A stretch of 64,000 nucleotides of DNA. Source: Stygiobacter sp. RIFOXYC2_FULL_38_25. GTDB taxonomy: Bacteria; Bacteroidota; Ignavibacteria; Ignavibacteriales; Melioribacteraceae. Both the position numbers and the translations under genes were made by a program. Shown here piece by piece: positions 15,745-22,622 of this stretch. Numbering within the stretch: position 1 is the stretch's first letter; every line of letters starts with the position of its first letter. The stretch covers positions 249,428 to 313,427 of the forward strand of contig MHAZ01000006.1 of NCBI GenBank assembly GCA_001803165.1, given 5' to 3'. Under the pieces are notes generated by a model. That model was not told where the DNA came from, made no database searches, and saw only the letters and a program-made list of their open reading frames with translations.

Positions 15745-16821
15745 ATTAGTTCTTCTTCGCTAAATAAAAAATTAAAAGTAGCCCTCACATATAATGTTAA
15801 GCCGGAAGAAAACATTACCGGTGAACGAACACCTCTCTCTTCTAACTCAACTTCACTAAAAAATTTCAACGACACTTACGCAGAATGGGATTCGATTGAT
15901 ACGGTCAACGCAATTAGAGACGCACTTCTACTGAAACATGATGTAACTATGATTGAAGCAAACGAAAACGCATTTGAAAAATTTCGCTCGCTGAAACCGG
16001 AAATTGTTTTTAACGTTGCCGAGTGCGCTCATGGTTCAAGTCGTGAAGCACAAATACCGGCAATGCTTGATATGTTACGAATTCCATATTCCGGTTCCGA
16101 TCCTCTTACGCTTACTACTTGTTTAGATAAAGCAAGAACAAAAGAAGTTCTCACTTACCACAACATTCCAACTTCCAGATTTTTACTGGTTGAGACCTTG
16201 GCTGATCTTGCAAATTTCGACTTAACATTTCCGGTTATCATGAAACCGGTTGCTGAAGGCTCGAGCAAAGGAATTTTTGATACTTCATTTGTAAAAAACT
16301 TTGATGAACTCAAAACCCGGATAACTGAATTATTCGCTGAGTACAATCAGCCGTTTCTTGTTGAGGAATTTTTACCCGGACGCGAGTTTACCGTTGCTAT
16401 GATTGGGAATAACGGAGATACACAAATTCTGCCGATAATAGAATTAAATCTGCACGAGCTCCCATCTCATCTTGCACCAATTTACTCTTACGAGGCAAAA
16501 TGGGTCGTTGACACAAAAGATAACCCTCTAAATATTTTTTCTTGCCCGGCAAAGATTAGTGAAGAGTTAGCTTTCAAGATTTCCGAAGTTGCTATGAGAA
16601 CTTTCAAAGTTCTTAGATGTAAAGATTGGAGCCGCATTGATATTCGTTTAGATGCCGGCGGTGAACCGAATGTAATTGAAATTAATCCTCTTCCAGGAGT
16701 TCTTCCCGATCCCGAGGATAATTCTTGTTTCCCTAAAGCGGCAAGAACTGCCGGACTCTCTTACTCAGACATGATAAACAAAGTTTTGGAATCAGCAGCC
16801 AAAAGGCACAACCTGATATGA
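15745..16821 (+). CDS. D-alanine--D-alanine ligase-like ATP-grasp protein 1
   Basis: An ATP-grasp ligase of the Ddl type, about 358 residues from position 15745. Visible: start of the first Rossmann-like domain (KLKVALTYN), VFNVAECAHGSSREAQIPAMLD, ATP-lid segment EGSSKGIFD, LVEEFLPGREFTVAM, and the Mg-binding end RIDIRLDAGG then VIEINPLPG. The frame extends back to ATG 15685, but a promoter-like sequence lies there. A SD-like GGAAG stands just before an in-frame ATT at 15745, which would place the start close to the family N-terminus; TTG 15730 is the alternative. It overlaps the next ATP-grasp gene (ATGA). Such enzymes join amino acids through an acyl-phosphate; whether the substrate is D-Ala is unknown. 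Confidence 0.85.
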   Translation: MSSSSLNKKLKVALTYNVKPEENITGERTPLSSNSTSLKNFNDTYAEWDSIDTVNAIRDALLLKHDVTMIEANENAFEKFRSLKPEIVFNVAECAHGSSREAQIPAMLDMLRIPYSGSDPLTLTTCLDKARTKEVLTYHNIPTSRFLLVETLADLANFDLTFPVIMKPVAEGSSKGIFDTSFVKNFDELKTRITELFAEYNQPFLVEEFLPGREFTVAMIGNNGDTQILPIIELNLHELPSHLAPIYSYEAKWVVDTKDNPLNIFSCPAKISEELAFKISEVAMRTFKVLRCKDWSRIDIRLDAGGEPNVIEINPLPGVLPDPEDNSCFPKAARTAGLSYSDMINKVLESAAKRHNLI

Positions 16822-17876
16822 TGCTTGATCACAAAATATTGATTTGCTTCAATGAGCCGACACGTTACTACGATAATTATCTTGGTAAGGACACAGATGA
16901 CCATAACGAAGACAATGATTTATCCGAGCGTGAATTCTTAAAACAGATTGAATCAATAAGAAAACTCTTAAAAAGGAAATACGCTTTTGTTGAAACTCTG
17001 GCAATCAATAGAAACGTTAGAGACGCAATTAAAAAGATTACAGCTATCTCTCCCGATGTAATTTTTAATTTCGTTGAATCCATCGAAGGCAATTCCGATT
17101 ACGAAAGTTACATTGCCGGGGTTTTTGATCTTCTGGGATTTCAATACACCGGGAATAGCGCAATGACGCTTGGTAACTGTTTGCAGAAATCTAAAACCAA
17201 GCAGATACTTCAAGCACACGGTGTTAGAACCCCCGCACATTTTCTTGCAGAAGTTGGGCAAGTTCCTTCCAAGAATAAATTTAGACTGAACTTTCCGGTA
17301 ATTCTTAAACTCGCGAGAGAAGACGCAAGCATTGGCATTTCCGAATTCTCGGTAGTGAACAACTACGAAGACTTAAGAGCCCGGCTTAATTATCTGTTCA
17401 CTTCCTTTTCTCAAGAAGTTATTATAGAAGAATATATAGACGGACGCGAATTGAATATTGCAATTCTCGGAGATCAAGTTCTGCCGATTTCCGAAATTAC
17501 ATTTGATACTTTGCCGGATGGACTTCCCAAAATAGTTACATACGAAGCCAAGTGGTCTGCCGATAGTGTTTACTTTAAGAGTACAATTCCCAAATGCCCG
17601 GCAAAATTAGAACCGCGTTTGGAAGAGAAAGTTAAAAAGATGGCTATCGAAGCTTACGACGCTTTAGATTGCCGTGATTACGTTCGTGTTGATATACGTT
17701 TGAACAGCAAGCATGTACCGTATGTTATTGAAGTTAATCCCAATCCGGATATTTCTCCTGACACTGGTTTTGTACGCAGCGCCGCAGCAGCCGGAATTGG
17801 TTACGAAGAACTTTTATATAGAATTTCATCCTTCGCCTTAATGAGAAACAGTTATGATACGCAAGCTGCTAGCTGA
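16818..17876 (+). CDS. D-alanine--D-alanine ligase-like ATP-grasp protein 2
   Basis: A second, diverged ATP-grasp ligase (352 aa), paralogous to the gene just upstream and overlapping it by four bases (ATG 16818; ATG 16821 is also possible). Parallels: VIFNFVESIEGNSDYES, LLGFQYTGNSAMTL, ILKLAREDASIGIS in place of the usual GSS lid, IIEEYIDGRELNIAIL, and RVDIRLNS then VIEVNPNPDISPD at the Mg site. Metal ligands look intact, so it is probably active. Two tandem copies beside an acetyltransferase and an aminomutase suggest two successive ligations in a small peptide-like product rather than cell-wall D-Ala-D-Ala synthesis (inference). Confidence 0.86.
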   Translation: MMLDHKILICFNEPTRYYDNYLGKDTDDHNEDNDLSEREFLKQIESIRKLLKRKYAFVETLAINRNVRDAIKKITAISPDVIFNFVESIEGNSDYESYIAGVFDLLGFQYTGNSAMTLGNCLQKSKTKQILQAHGVRTPAHFLAEVGQVPSKNKFRLNFPVILKLAREDASIGISEFSVVNNYEDLRARLNYLFTSFSQEVIIEEYIDGRELNIAILGDQVLPISEITFDTLPDGLPKIVTYEAKWSADSVYFKSTIPKCPAKLEPRLEEKVKKMAIEAYDALDCRDYVRVDIRLNSKHVPYVIEVNPNPDISPDTGFVRSAAAAGIGYEELLYRISSFALMRNSYDTQAAS

Positions 17877-18327
17877 AGATAGACAACAATTAGTTGATAT
17901 TATTGACGGGACTAATAATTTTAATCCCGAAGAGAAAAGCGTTGCTGTTGAATTGATAGACGAGGCAATTGAAAAACCCAATCATGAGTATTATAATTTG
18001 TATGTTTTTGAGAACGAAGGAAAAATTTTAGGTTATCACTGTGTTGGAAAGCGCGCGCTTACCGACGGAGTGTTCGATTTGTACTGGATAGTTGTTGGAC
18101 CCAACGCTCAAAATCTCGGCGTAGGTAAAAAACTATTGGAACATTCGGAAAATTTTGCAAAGGAAAATAATGGAAGATGGATCTTAGCCGAAACCTCTTC
18201 CAAAGATAGTTACACTGCCACGAGAAATTTTTATTTAAGAAATAATTACTCGATAGTCTCCCAGATAAAAGATTTTTATTCGGTCGGTGATAATCTGATC
18301 GTGTTCGGTAAGTACTTAAGAACTTAA
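17854..18327 (+). CDS. GNAT family N-acetyltransferase
   Basis: A 157-residue single-domain GNAT. It starts with IRKLLAEDRQQL, has the acetyl-CoA pyrophosphate loop VGPNAQNLGVGKKLL near residues 88-102, and ends with an NFYLRNNYSIV strand as in N-acetyltransferases acting on small molecules. The start lies 23 bases inside the preceding ATP-grasp gene. Next to a lysine 2,3-aminomutase it could play the part of AblB, which acetylates beta-lysine in the N-epsilon-acetyl-beta-lysine osmolyte pathway, but it is shorter than typical AblB and the two ligases do not belong to that pathway. Substrate unknown. Confidence 0.88.
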   Translation: MIRKLLAEDRQQLVDIIDGTNNFNPEEKSVAVELIDEAIEKPNHEYYNLYVFENEGKILGYHCVGKRALTDGVFDLYWIVVGPNAQNLGVGKKLLEHSENFAKENNGRWILAETSSKDSYTATRNFYLRNNYSIVSQIKDFYSVGDNLIVFGKYLRT

Positions 18328-18356
18328 AGGGCAATTAAACATAAAGGGCAACTATC

Positions 18357-19577
18357 ATGGAACTCTGGCAGCAAATGATAAGAGACAGCGTTCACTCTGT
18401 CGATCAACTTGTTGAAAAGTTCGGGATTGACAAAACTGTAGCTGAAAATCTGGATGAATTCTTCCAGGCAAGAATCAATCCTTACTATTTATCACTAATC
18501 CGTTATCCGGGCGATCCTATTTGGAAGCAATGTGTACCGGATAGAGCTGAGTTAGACGATATAGAAGGATTCGAAGACCCGCTTCAAGAAGATGCGATGA
18601 GTCCGGTTCCAAACATTACTCACCGTTACCCAGACCGCGCGTTGTTTCTAACAACAAGCCAATGCGGTATGTACTGCCGTTTTTGCACGCGCAAAAGAAA
18701 AGTAGGTAACGCTGATAAAATCTCAATGAAAGAACTTGAGTCGGCTTTCAAGTATCTTGAAAAACATACCGAAATACGGGACGTTGTTATGTCCGGCGGC
18801 GATCCTCTTATGTTAACCGACACAATGCTGGAAAAAATCCTAAAGCGCCTCAGACAAATTCCTCATCTCGAAATTATCCGTATTGGTTCTAAGATGCCTT
18901 GTGTGCTTCCACACCGCATTACACCAAAACTTGTTGAGATGATTAAGAAGTATCACCCGATATATGTTAACACGCATTTCAATCACCCTTGGGAAATCAC
19001 TCCTGAGAGCTCCAAAGCTTGTGAGATGCTCGCTAATGCGGGAATTCCGGTAAGCAACCAAGCTGTGCTTATGAAGGGCGTTAACGATGATGCCGACGTA
19101 ATGAAAGACCTCTTTACAAAACTGCTCAAGATTAGAGTCCGTCCTTACTATTTATATATGGCTGATGAAACACGCGGCGCAAATCATTTCAGAACTTCGC
19201 TTGATAAAGGTCTGGAGATTATGTTTAAGCTGCGCGGACATACAAGCGGATTGGCAGTTCCTCATTTTGTAATTGATGCACCCGGCGGCGGCGGAAAGAT
19301 TCCGGTTCTTCCTCAGTACATTCTACACCGAGATGAAGACCGAGTAGTTATGCGTAATTACAAAAATGAAGTCTATGTTTACCGTGAAGCTCATCTCGAT
19401 CAGAAAGCGGCGAATAATATTCCGGTAGAACTGGTTACTAAGAAAAACGGAAGCAATGGAAACGGTAACGGAAATGGCAATGGCAATGGTTCTAACGGAA
19501 ACGGAGCCTCCAAGAAACCGAAAAATTACAAAGAGAATATTGATGTGCCGGAATTATTTCCGATGAGTAAGAATTAG
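18357..19577 (+). CDS. kamA: Lysine 2,3-aminomutase (KamA family radical SAM)
   Basis: A PLP-dependent radical SAM enzyme converting L-lysine to beta-lysine. The [4Fe-4S] cysteines are C103, C107 and C110 (CGMYCRFC) and the PLP lysine is K314 in DAPGGGGKIP. By comparison with the clostridial enzyme, the carboxylate-binding Arg corresponds to R112 and the two aspartates that hold the lysine side-chain amine correspond to D270 and D307. All are present, so lysine is the likely substrate. Length is 406 aa; EpmB is shorter and there is no efp/epmA here. A Gly/Asn repeat (residues about 364-383) precedes the last conserved-looking segment. Last gene of the cassette, 29 bases after the GNAT gene. 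Confidence 0.93.
   Translation: MELWQQMIRDSVHSVDQLVEKFGIDKTVAENLDEFFQARINPYYLSLIRYPGDPIWKQCVPDRAELDDIEGFEDPLQEDAMSPVPNITHRYPDRALFLTTSQCGMYCRFCTRKRKVGNADKISMKELESAFKYLEKHTEIRDVVMSGGDPLMLTDTMLEKILKRLRQIPHLEIIRIGSKMPCVLPHRITPKLVEMIKKYHPIYVNTHFNHPWEITPESSKACEMLANAGIPVSNQAVLMKGVNDDADVMKDLFTKLLKIRVRPYYLYMADETRGANHFRTSLDKGLEIMFKLRGHTSGLAVPHFVIDAPGGGGKIPVLPQYILHRDEDRVVMRNYKNEVYVYREAHLDQKAANNIPVELVTKKNGSNGNGNGNGNGNGSNGNGASKKPKNYKENIDVPELFPMSKN
19446..19505 (+). repeat. In-frame hexanucleotide-type repeat encoding Asn-Gly
   Basis: Degenerate GGNAAY units encode an (N-G)n stretch with two Ser near the KamA C-terminus. Loss or gain of a unit keeps the frame, so slippage would change linker length, not expression. 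Confidence 0.8.
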
Positions 19578-19609
19578 TATTTAGATATTAGTATTGAGTA
19601 GTTAGATAA

Positions 19610-19640
19610 AATCCCGGCATATTCTGCCGGGATTTTTTTT
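19610..19640 (+). terminator. Rho-independent terminator of the ATP-grasp/KamA cassette
   Basis: A 9-10 bp G+C-rich stem (ATCCCGGCA / TGCCGGGAT) with a 5-base loop is followed by eight T. It lies 33 bases after the kamA stop and closes the transcription unit. Confidence 0.93.
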
Positions 19641-19770
19641 GCACATTTCCATTTGTCGTGAACGGATTAACTTGTTCGACGGTTTATGGCGGACACCACT
19701 CCCAAAAATCATCCAACTTCATAATTACCTCAAAACCGTTATAGCAACAAGTATAGACGTTCTCTGTTCC

Positions 19771-19930
19771 GTTCCTAAAGGAACTTTGATTTATCTGGTT
19801 TCTTCACTTAGAGATATTTTATCCCTACGGGATTTTTAGCTCCGTTAGGAGCGATATATCTATAGGATAATGAACACATATTTGTTAAGTCCCATAGGGA
19901 CGGAATAGAACAATACACCAATTCGGTGTA
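19771..19930. repeat. Cluster of five short palindromes (dispersed repeat)
   Basis: Perfect or near-perfect palindromes GTTCCTAAAGGAAC (19771-19784), ATCCCTACGGGAT (19821-19833), GCTCCGTTAGGAGC (19839-19852), GTCCCATAGGGAC (19889-19901) and TACACC/GGTGTA (19914-19930) follow one another within 160 bases. The layout resembles intergenic repeats seen in Bacteroidota genomes. No T-runs follow them, so they are not terminators. Confidence 0.7.
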
Positions 19931-20037
19931 ATTTATTGCTTATTAAATCCATGATCATGTTTATATTTTTCTGTCCTAGTATTCCCTATCTAGATTTTAA
20001 GGTAATTATTAAAACAGATAAGTGAAAATTTTCCCTC

Positions 20038-20064
20038 TTGCAGTTAAAATGTAAAATAGTTTAG
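20038..20064 (+). promoter_or_regulatory. Putative promoter of the accessory gene pair
   Basis: TTG 20038-20040, 16 bases, TAGTTTAG 20057-20064 (seven of eight matches to TAnnTTTG counting free positions), about 40 bases before the ATG at 20106. Spacing is slightly short. Confidence 0.3.
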
Positions 20065-20105
20065 TTGAAGTAGAAATAAATAAAAATATAGTTGGGGGGT
20101 ACTGA

Positions 20106-20663
20106 ATGAGATGTCTAATGAAACTGAATATAGTAATGCTTTCTTTGTTTTTGCTACCCATCAAAGTTAATTGCCAGAATAAGATTAACAGTCAAGAGTA
20201 TATTTCTAAAGATTCAACTATAAATAGAGACTTATATGCGTCAATCAATACGGGTTTATTTGAATGGTTTGGAATTGGAATCGGTTACCAATTAAGTAAG
20301 GAATTTGCAATAGAATTAAAACATGCTAGTACTTGGTTGTCTGGTCATGGAGGTAATTATATTATTCCGCCATATGGTAGCGGTGTCGGGGCAGAAATTA
20401 AATACTTTTCTGGAAACGGAGTATTTAACAATATTTCCTTTTCTTTTACCTATTTAAATACTGTGCCGTATAAATATGAAGAAATAAAAGAACATGGTAA
20501 GAGTTTTGAATTATCTATTGGTTATGACAACCTAGAACAAAGTGAGAAAGGTAAGTTGTATCTTTTTTGGTCAATCGGAATTGGGATAGGAACAACAACA
20601 GCATATAAAGAAATATTAATCATGCCCACTATCAAAATTGGGCTAACAAAAAATTTATTTTAA
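20106..20663 (+). CDS. Hypothetical secreted, probably outer-membrane protein
   Basis: Not recognised. It encodes 185 residues (or 181 from ATG 20118) with a Sec signal peptide (KLNIVMLSLFLLPIKVNC) and then alternating polar/hydrophobic beta segments rich in Gly and aromatics (FEWFGIGIGYQL, FSFTYLNT), consistent with a small beta-barrel reaching the outer membrane. A G-rich run precedes the start. The base composition is more A+T-rich than neighbouring housekeeping genes, and the gene sits in the accessory patch beside a second signal-peptide protein. Confidence 0.6.
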   Translation: MRCLMKLNIVMLSLFLLPIKVNCQNKINSQEYISKDSTINRDLYASINTGLFEWFGIGIGYQLSKEFAIELKHASTWLSGHGGNYIIPPYGSGVGAEIKYFSGNGVFNNISFSFTYLNTVPYKYEEIKEHGKSFELSIGYDNLEQSEKGKLYLFWSIGIGIGTTTAYKEILIMPTIKIGLTKNLF

Positions 20664-20672
20664 GGAGAGATA

Positions 20673-20795
20673 ATGAAGCGACCTATTATTCTATTTTCTA
20701 CTATTTCCAAACGAAATTTTTGCCACACAATACCCATTTCACACGAAAAGCGGTTACATTTAGTTTCTGGGATAATCGCCACGGAATTAGGATGA
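20673..20795 (+). CDS. Small ORF coupled to the next gene (putative)
   Basis: ATG 20673 has a strong SD (AAGGAG, 20662-20667) and encodes 40 residues beginning MKRPIILFSTISKRNF. Its TGA overlaps the ATG of the following gene (ATGA at 20792-20795). The arrangement suggests translational coupling: the downstream gene has no good SD of its own. The peptide has no recognised motif and could be a degraded reading frame. Confidence 0.4.
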   Translation: MKRPIILFSTISKRNFCHTIPISHEKRLHLVSGIIATELG

Positions 20796-21286
20796 AGAAG
20801 GTATTAGTATTACTAATTATAACTTCTGTATGTTTTGCACAGGATATTGATTCTGTTGCATTAAAAACTTTCAGTACAAGTGCATTTGAGCTAAAGGGTG
20901 GGGTCGAGGTTTATCGTTCCTACCCAATCGGAGGGATTGGATACAAAATATATTTATCGAAGTATTTAGATTTAGTGCCGGAATTGGACGTTATCGGCAT
21001 TCCAATTATCAATGCTTTTTTTCAATACAAGGTACCGTTATCAAAAAAAATGTTAGCCTGTGCTACAGCAGGAGCAGGAATACTGCCTCTCGGTTATACA
21101 TCATTCACAGCGAGCATTTTTGGCATTGGTAGTCGTATTCAAATTTCAACAAAAATTAACTTAGTGGTTGAATTAAAGAGCTACTTCTTCGCTGGAAAGA
21201 TACTTGATGTTGGACCTAAAGAATTCAGAGAAAAAAGAATTAAAGAATACCCGCCATTAGCTTTAACTGTGGGAATTGTTTTATAA
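20792..21286 (+). CDS. Hypothetical secreted barrel-like protein
   Basis: Not recognised. From ATG 20792, 164 residues with a clear signal peptide (MKKVLVLLIITSVCFAQ) followed by Gly- and aromatic-rich beta segments, ending in a strand (ALTVGIVL) whose hydrophobic end is common in small outer-membrane barrels. A longer frame back to 20720 would bury the signal peptide, so 20792 is preferred. It is the last + strand gene of the window; its stop is 19 bases from the stop of the convergent reductase gene. Confidence 0.6.
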   Translation: MKKVLVLLIITSVCFAQDIDSVALKTFSTSAFELKGGVEVYRSYPIGGIGYKIYLSKYLDLVPELDVIGIPIINAFFQYKVPLSKKMLACATAGAGILPLGYTSFTASIFGIGSRIQISTKINLVVELKSYFFAGKILDVGPKEFREKRIKEYPPLALTVGIVL

Positions 21287-21305
21287 ACAAGTAAACTAAC
21301 AATCT

Positions 21306-21965
21306 TCATGAAGCAACTTGAGGTATATCTCTGTTCTCCAGAACTCTGTTTTTATAACCAAACTTAACCACATTAATCATCGCCATTCCGAGATCATCCA
21401 TAGTGCAGACATATTTTGGTAATAATACTTTTAAGATTGGGTAAATTATTCCAATAACCATGGAGGCTTTATATGCTCTCTTCTGGTTTTTAGATGGCTT
21501 GATAAATCCAGGTCTGAATAAATAAACAGCTTTAAAGGGAAGTTTAGCCAAATCGTTTTCAGTTTTACCTTTAACACGCGCCCACATCAATTTACCACTT
21601 TCGGAACTATCAGTTCCTTGCCCAGAGACATAGCAGAAAGTCATTTCGGAATTTAATTTGGAAAGGGCCTCTGCAGCGCTCATTGTTAAATCGTAAGTAA
21701 CACGTGTGTAATCGGTTTCATTCATTCCAATGGAAGAAACACCAAGGCAAAAGAAACACGCATTGTAGCCGGTTAGTTGTTCTTCAATCGCTTGGAAATT
21801 ATAAAAATCGTTATGAATAATTTCTTTTAACTTGCTGTGAGTAATGCCGCAAGCTCTTCTGCCCACAACAAGAACACTTTCAACATCCGGATGATTTAGC
21901 GCTTGTAACAGAACCCCCTCACCAACCATTCCGGTTACGCCAAAAATTATCGCTTTTATTTTCAC
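21306..21965 (-). CDS. NAD(P)-binding Rossmann-fold reductase (atypical SDR, TIP30-like)
   Basis: A 219-residue atypical short-chain dehydrogenase. The nucleotide-binding motif GVTGMVGEG is at residues 9-17, followed by VVGRR and, later, FCYVSGQGTDSS and KGKTENDL, which takes the place of the usual YxxxK, then YLFRPGFIKP. The arrangement matches NAD(P)-dependent epimerase-like proteins of the TIP30/YbjT type. Substrate unknown. It stands alone, convergent with the accessory genes, and a palindromic repeat lies upstream of its start. Confidence 0.8.
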   Translation of the reverse strand: MKIKAIIFGVTGMVGEGVLLQALNHPDVESVLVVGRRACGITHSKLKEIIHNDFYNFQAIEEQLTGYNACFFCLGVSSIGMNETDYTRVTYDLTMSAAEALSKLNSEMTFCYVSGQGTDSSESGKLMWARVKGKTENDLAKLPFKAVYLFRPGFIKPSKNQKRAYKASMVIGIIYPILKVLLPKYVCTMDDLGMAMINVVKFGYKNRVLENRDIPQVAS

Positions 21966-21993
21966 TTTGCTTTTTCCTTAAAGCTAATCAGTT

Positions 21994-22087
21994 TGGGCTA
22001 AAGCCAGTATTGTAGGAGAACTTGTGCTAACCCCACGCTTAAGCGTGGGGTTAAAGACCAATGAATGGAGTATGGACTTTAGTCCCA
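21994..22087. repeat. Palindromic repeat element with 26-bp perfect palindrome
   Basis: The core at 22028-22053 (TAACCCCACGCTT and its reverse complement) is a 26-bp perfect palindrome. It is flanked by small palindromes GGCTAAAGCC (21996-22005) and GGACTTTAGTCC (22074-22085). No T-run follows on either strand. It lies between two - strand genes and looks like a mobile intergenic repeat. Confidence 0.75.
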
Positions 22088-22107
22088 AATGTTGAAAAAT
22101 ACTTTAC

Positions 22108-22614
22108 TCACTTTGTAACAATTTCTAAAATGTTTTCTTCCAGCTTCCCTTTTGGCATCTCAATTATTCGCCCAAGTTCAACATTGTTTCTGCTAAAGAT
22201 AAATGTAGGCACAAACTTGATATCGAGCTTATCTACTTCACCTTCTTCACATTGCTTGTTTCTATCAACACAGACCAGCTCAAAATTTTTATAATCGTAT
22301 CCGGCTGTATCCATGATCTTATAAAACCGCGGTACTTCCCGCTTGCTATCACCACACCAGGAAGCCATCACTATTTTGATTTTATAGTTAGGCGCCAAAG
22401 ATTTAATCATGGCTACAACAGTTGAATCGGGAGCGTAGTTATCATACTCAGCGCTAAACCACCACGAATAGTTAGTATCTGCAAATGCGGTGCGGTCGCA
22501 TATTCCAATCAACATTTGCTTTCCGGATTTTTCATCCAGCATCATTTTATTGTGCTGCTGAGCATACGAAGATATTCCAACAATAAGAATTAAAATGAGG
22601 ATTAGTTTTTTCAT
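22108..22614 (-). CDS. Thioredoxin-fold periplasmic protein with WCGDS motif
   Basis: This 168-residue protein has a signal peptide (residues 1-18, ending SSYAQ), then a thioredoxin-like domain with the active-site region MASWCGDSKREVPRF and a cis-Pro segment FVPTFIF. The site is C-x-x-S instead of C-x-x-C, so it has a single active-site thiol; another Cys is at NKQC downstream. It may be a thioredoxin-family protein acting on bound thiols or a redox-inactive relative. It starts 8 bases after the nadK stop. Confidence 0.8.
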   Translation of the reverse strand: MKKLILILILIVGISSYAQQHNKMMLDEKSGKQMLIGICDRTAFADTNYSWWFSAEYDNYAPDSTVVAMIKSLAPNYKIKIVMASWCGDSKREVPRFYKIMDTAGYDYKNFELVCVDRNKQCEEGEVDKLDIKFVPTFIFSRNNVELGRIIEMPKGKLEENILEIVTK

Positions 22615-22622
22615 AACAACCT

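Larger units (their letters stand above)
19641..20105. other. Non-coding stretch between kamA terminator and first accessory gene
   Basis: About 465 bases without a credible gene. The middle (19771-19930) holds a cluster of short palindromes described separately; the end holds a possible promoter. A 66-codon frame at 19639-19839 runs through the repeat and has no recognisable protein features. No RNA gene structure was recognised. Confidence 0.7.

Noticed and set aside
15745-17876. Two ligases as the cell-wall D-Ala-D-Ala ligase pair
   Set aside because: No murein precursor gene is nearby and they are fused into a transcript with an aminomutase and an acetyltransferase. The cell-wall role is not excluded, only less likely.
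18357-19577. KamA as EpmB (EF-P lysine 34 modification)
   Set aside because: The protein is longer than EpmB, keeps the free-lysine binding residues, and neither efp nor epmA is present in the window.
17854-19577. Plain ablAB osmolyte operon
   Set aside because: The GNAT is shorter than AblB and the operon has two additional ligases in front; acetyl-beta-lysine remains possible as an intermediate or product.
19639-19839. 66-codon frame after the kamA terminator
   Set aside because: It runs through the palindromic repeat cluster, has no SD and no recognisable protein features.
19771-19930. Possible CRISPR array
   Set aside because: The palindromes differ from one another and have no regular spacing or identical direct repeats; no cas gene is present.
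22028-22053. Palindrome as Rho-independent terminator
   Set aside because: No T-run follows on either strand.
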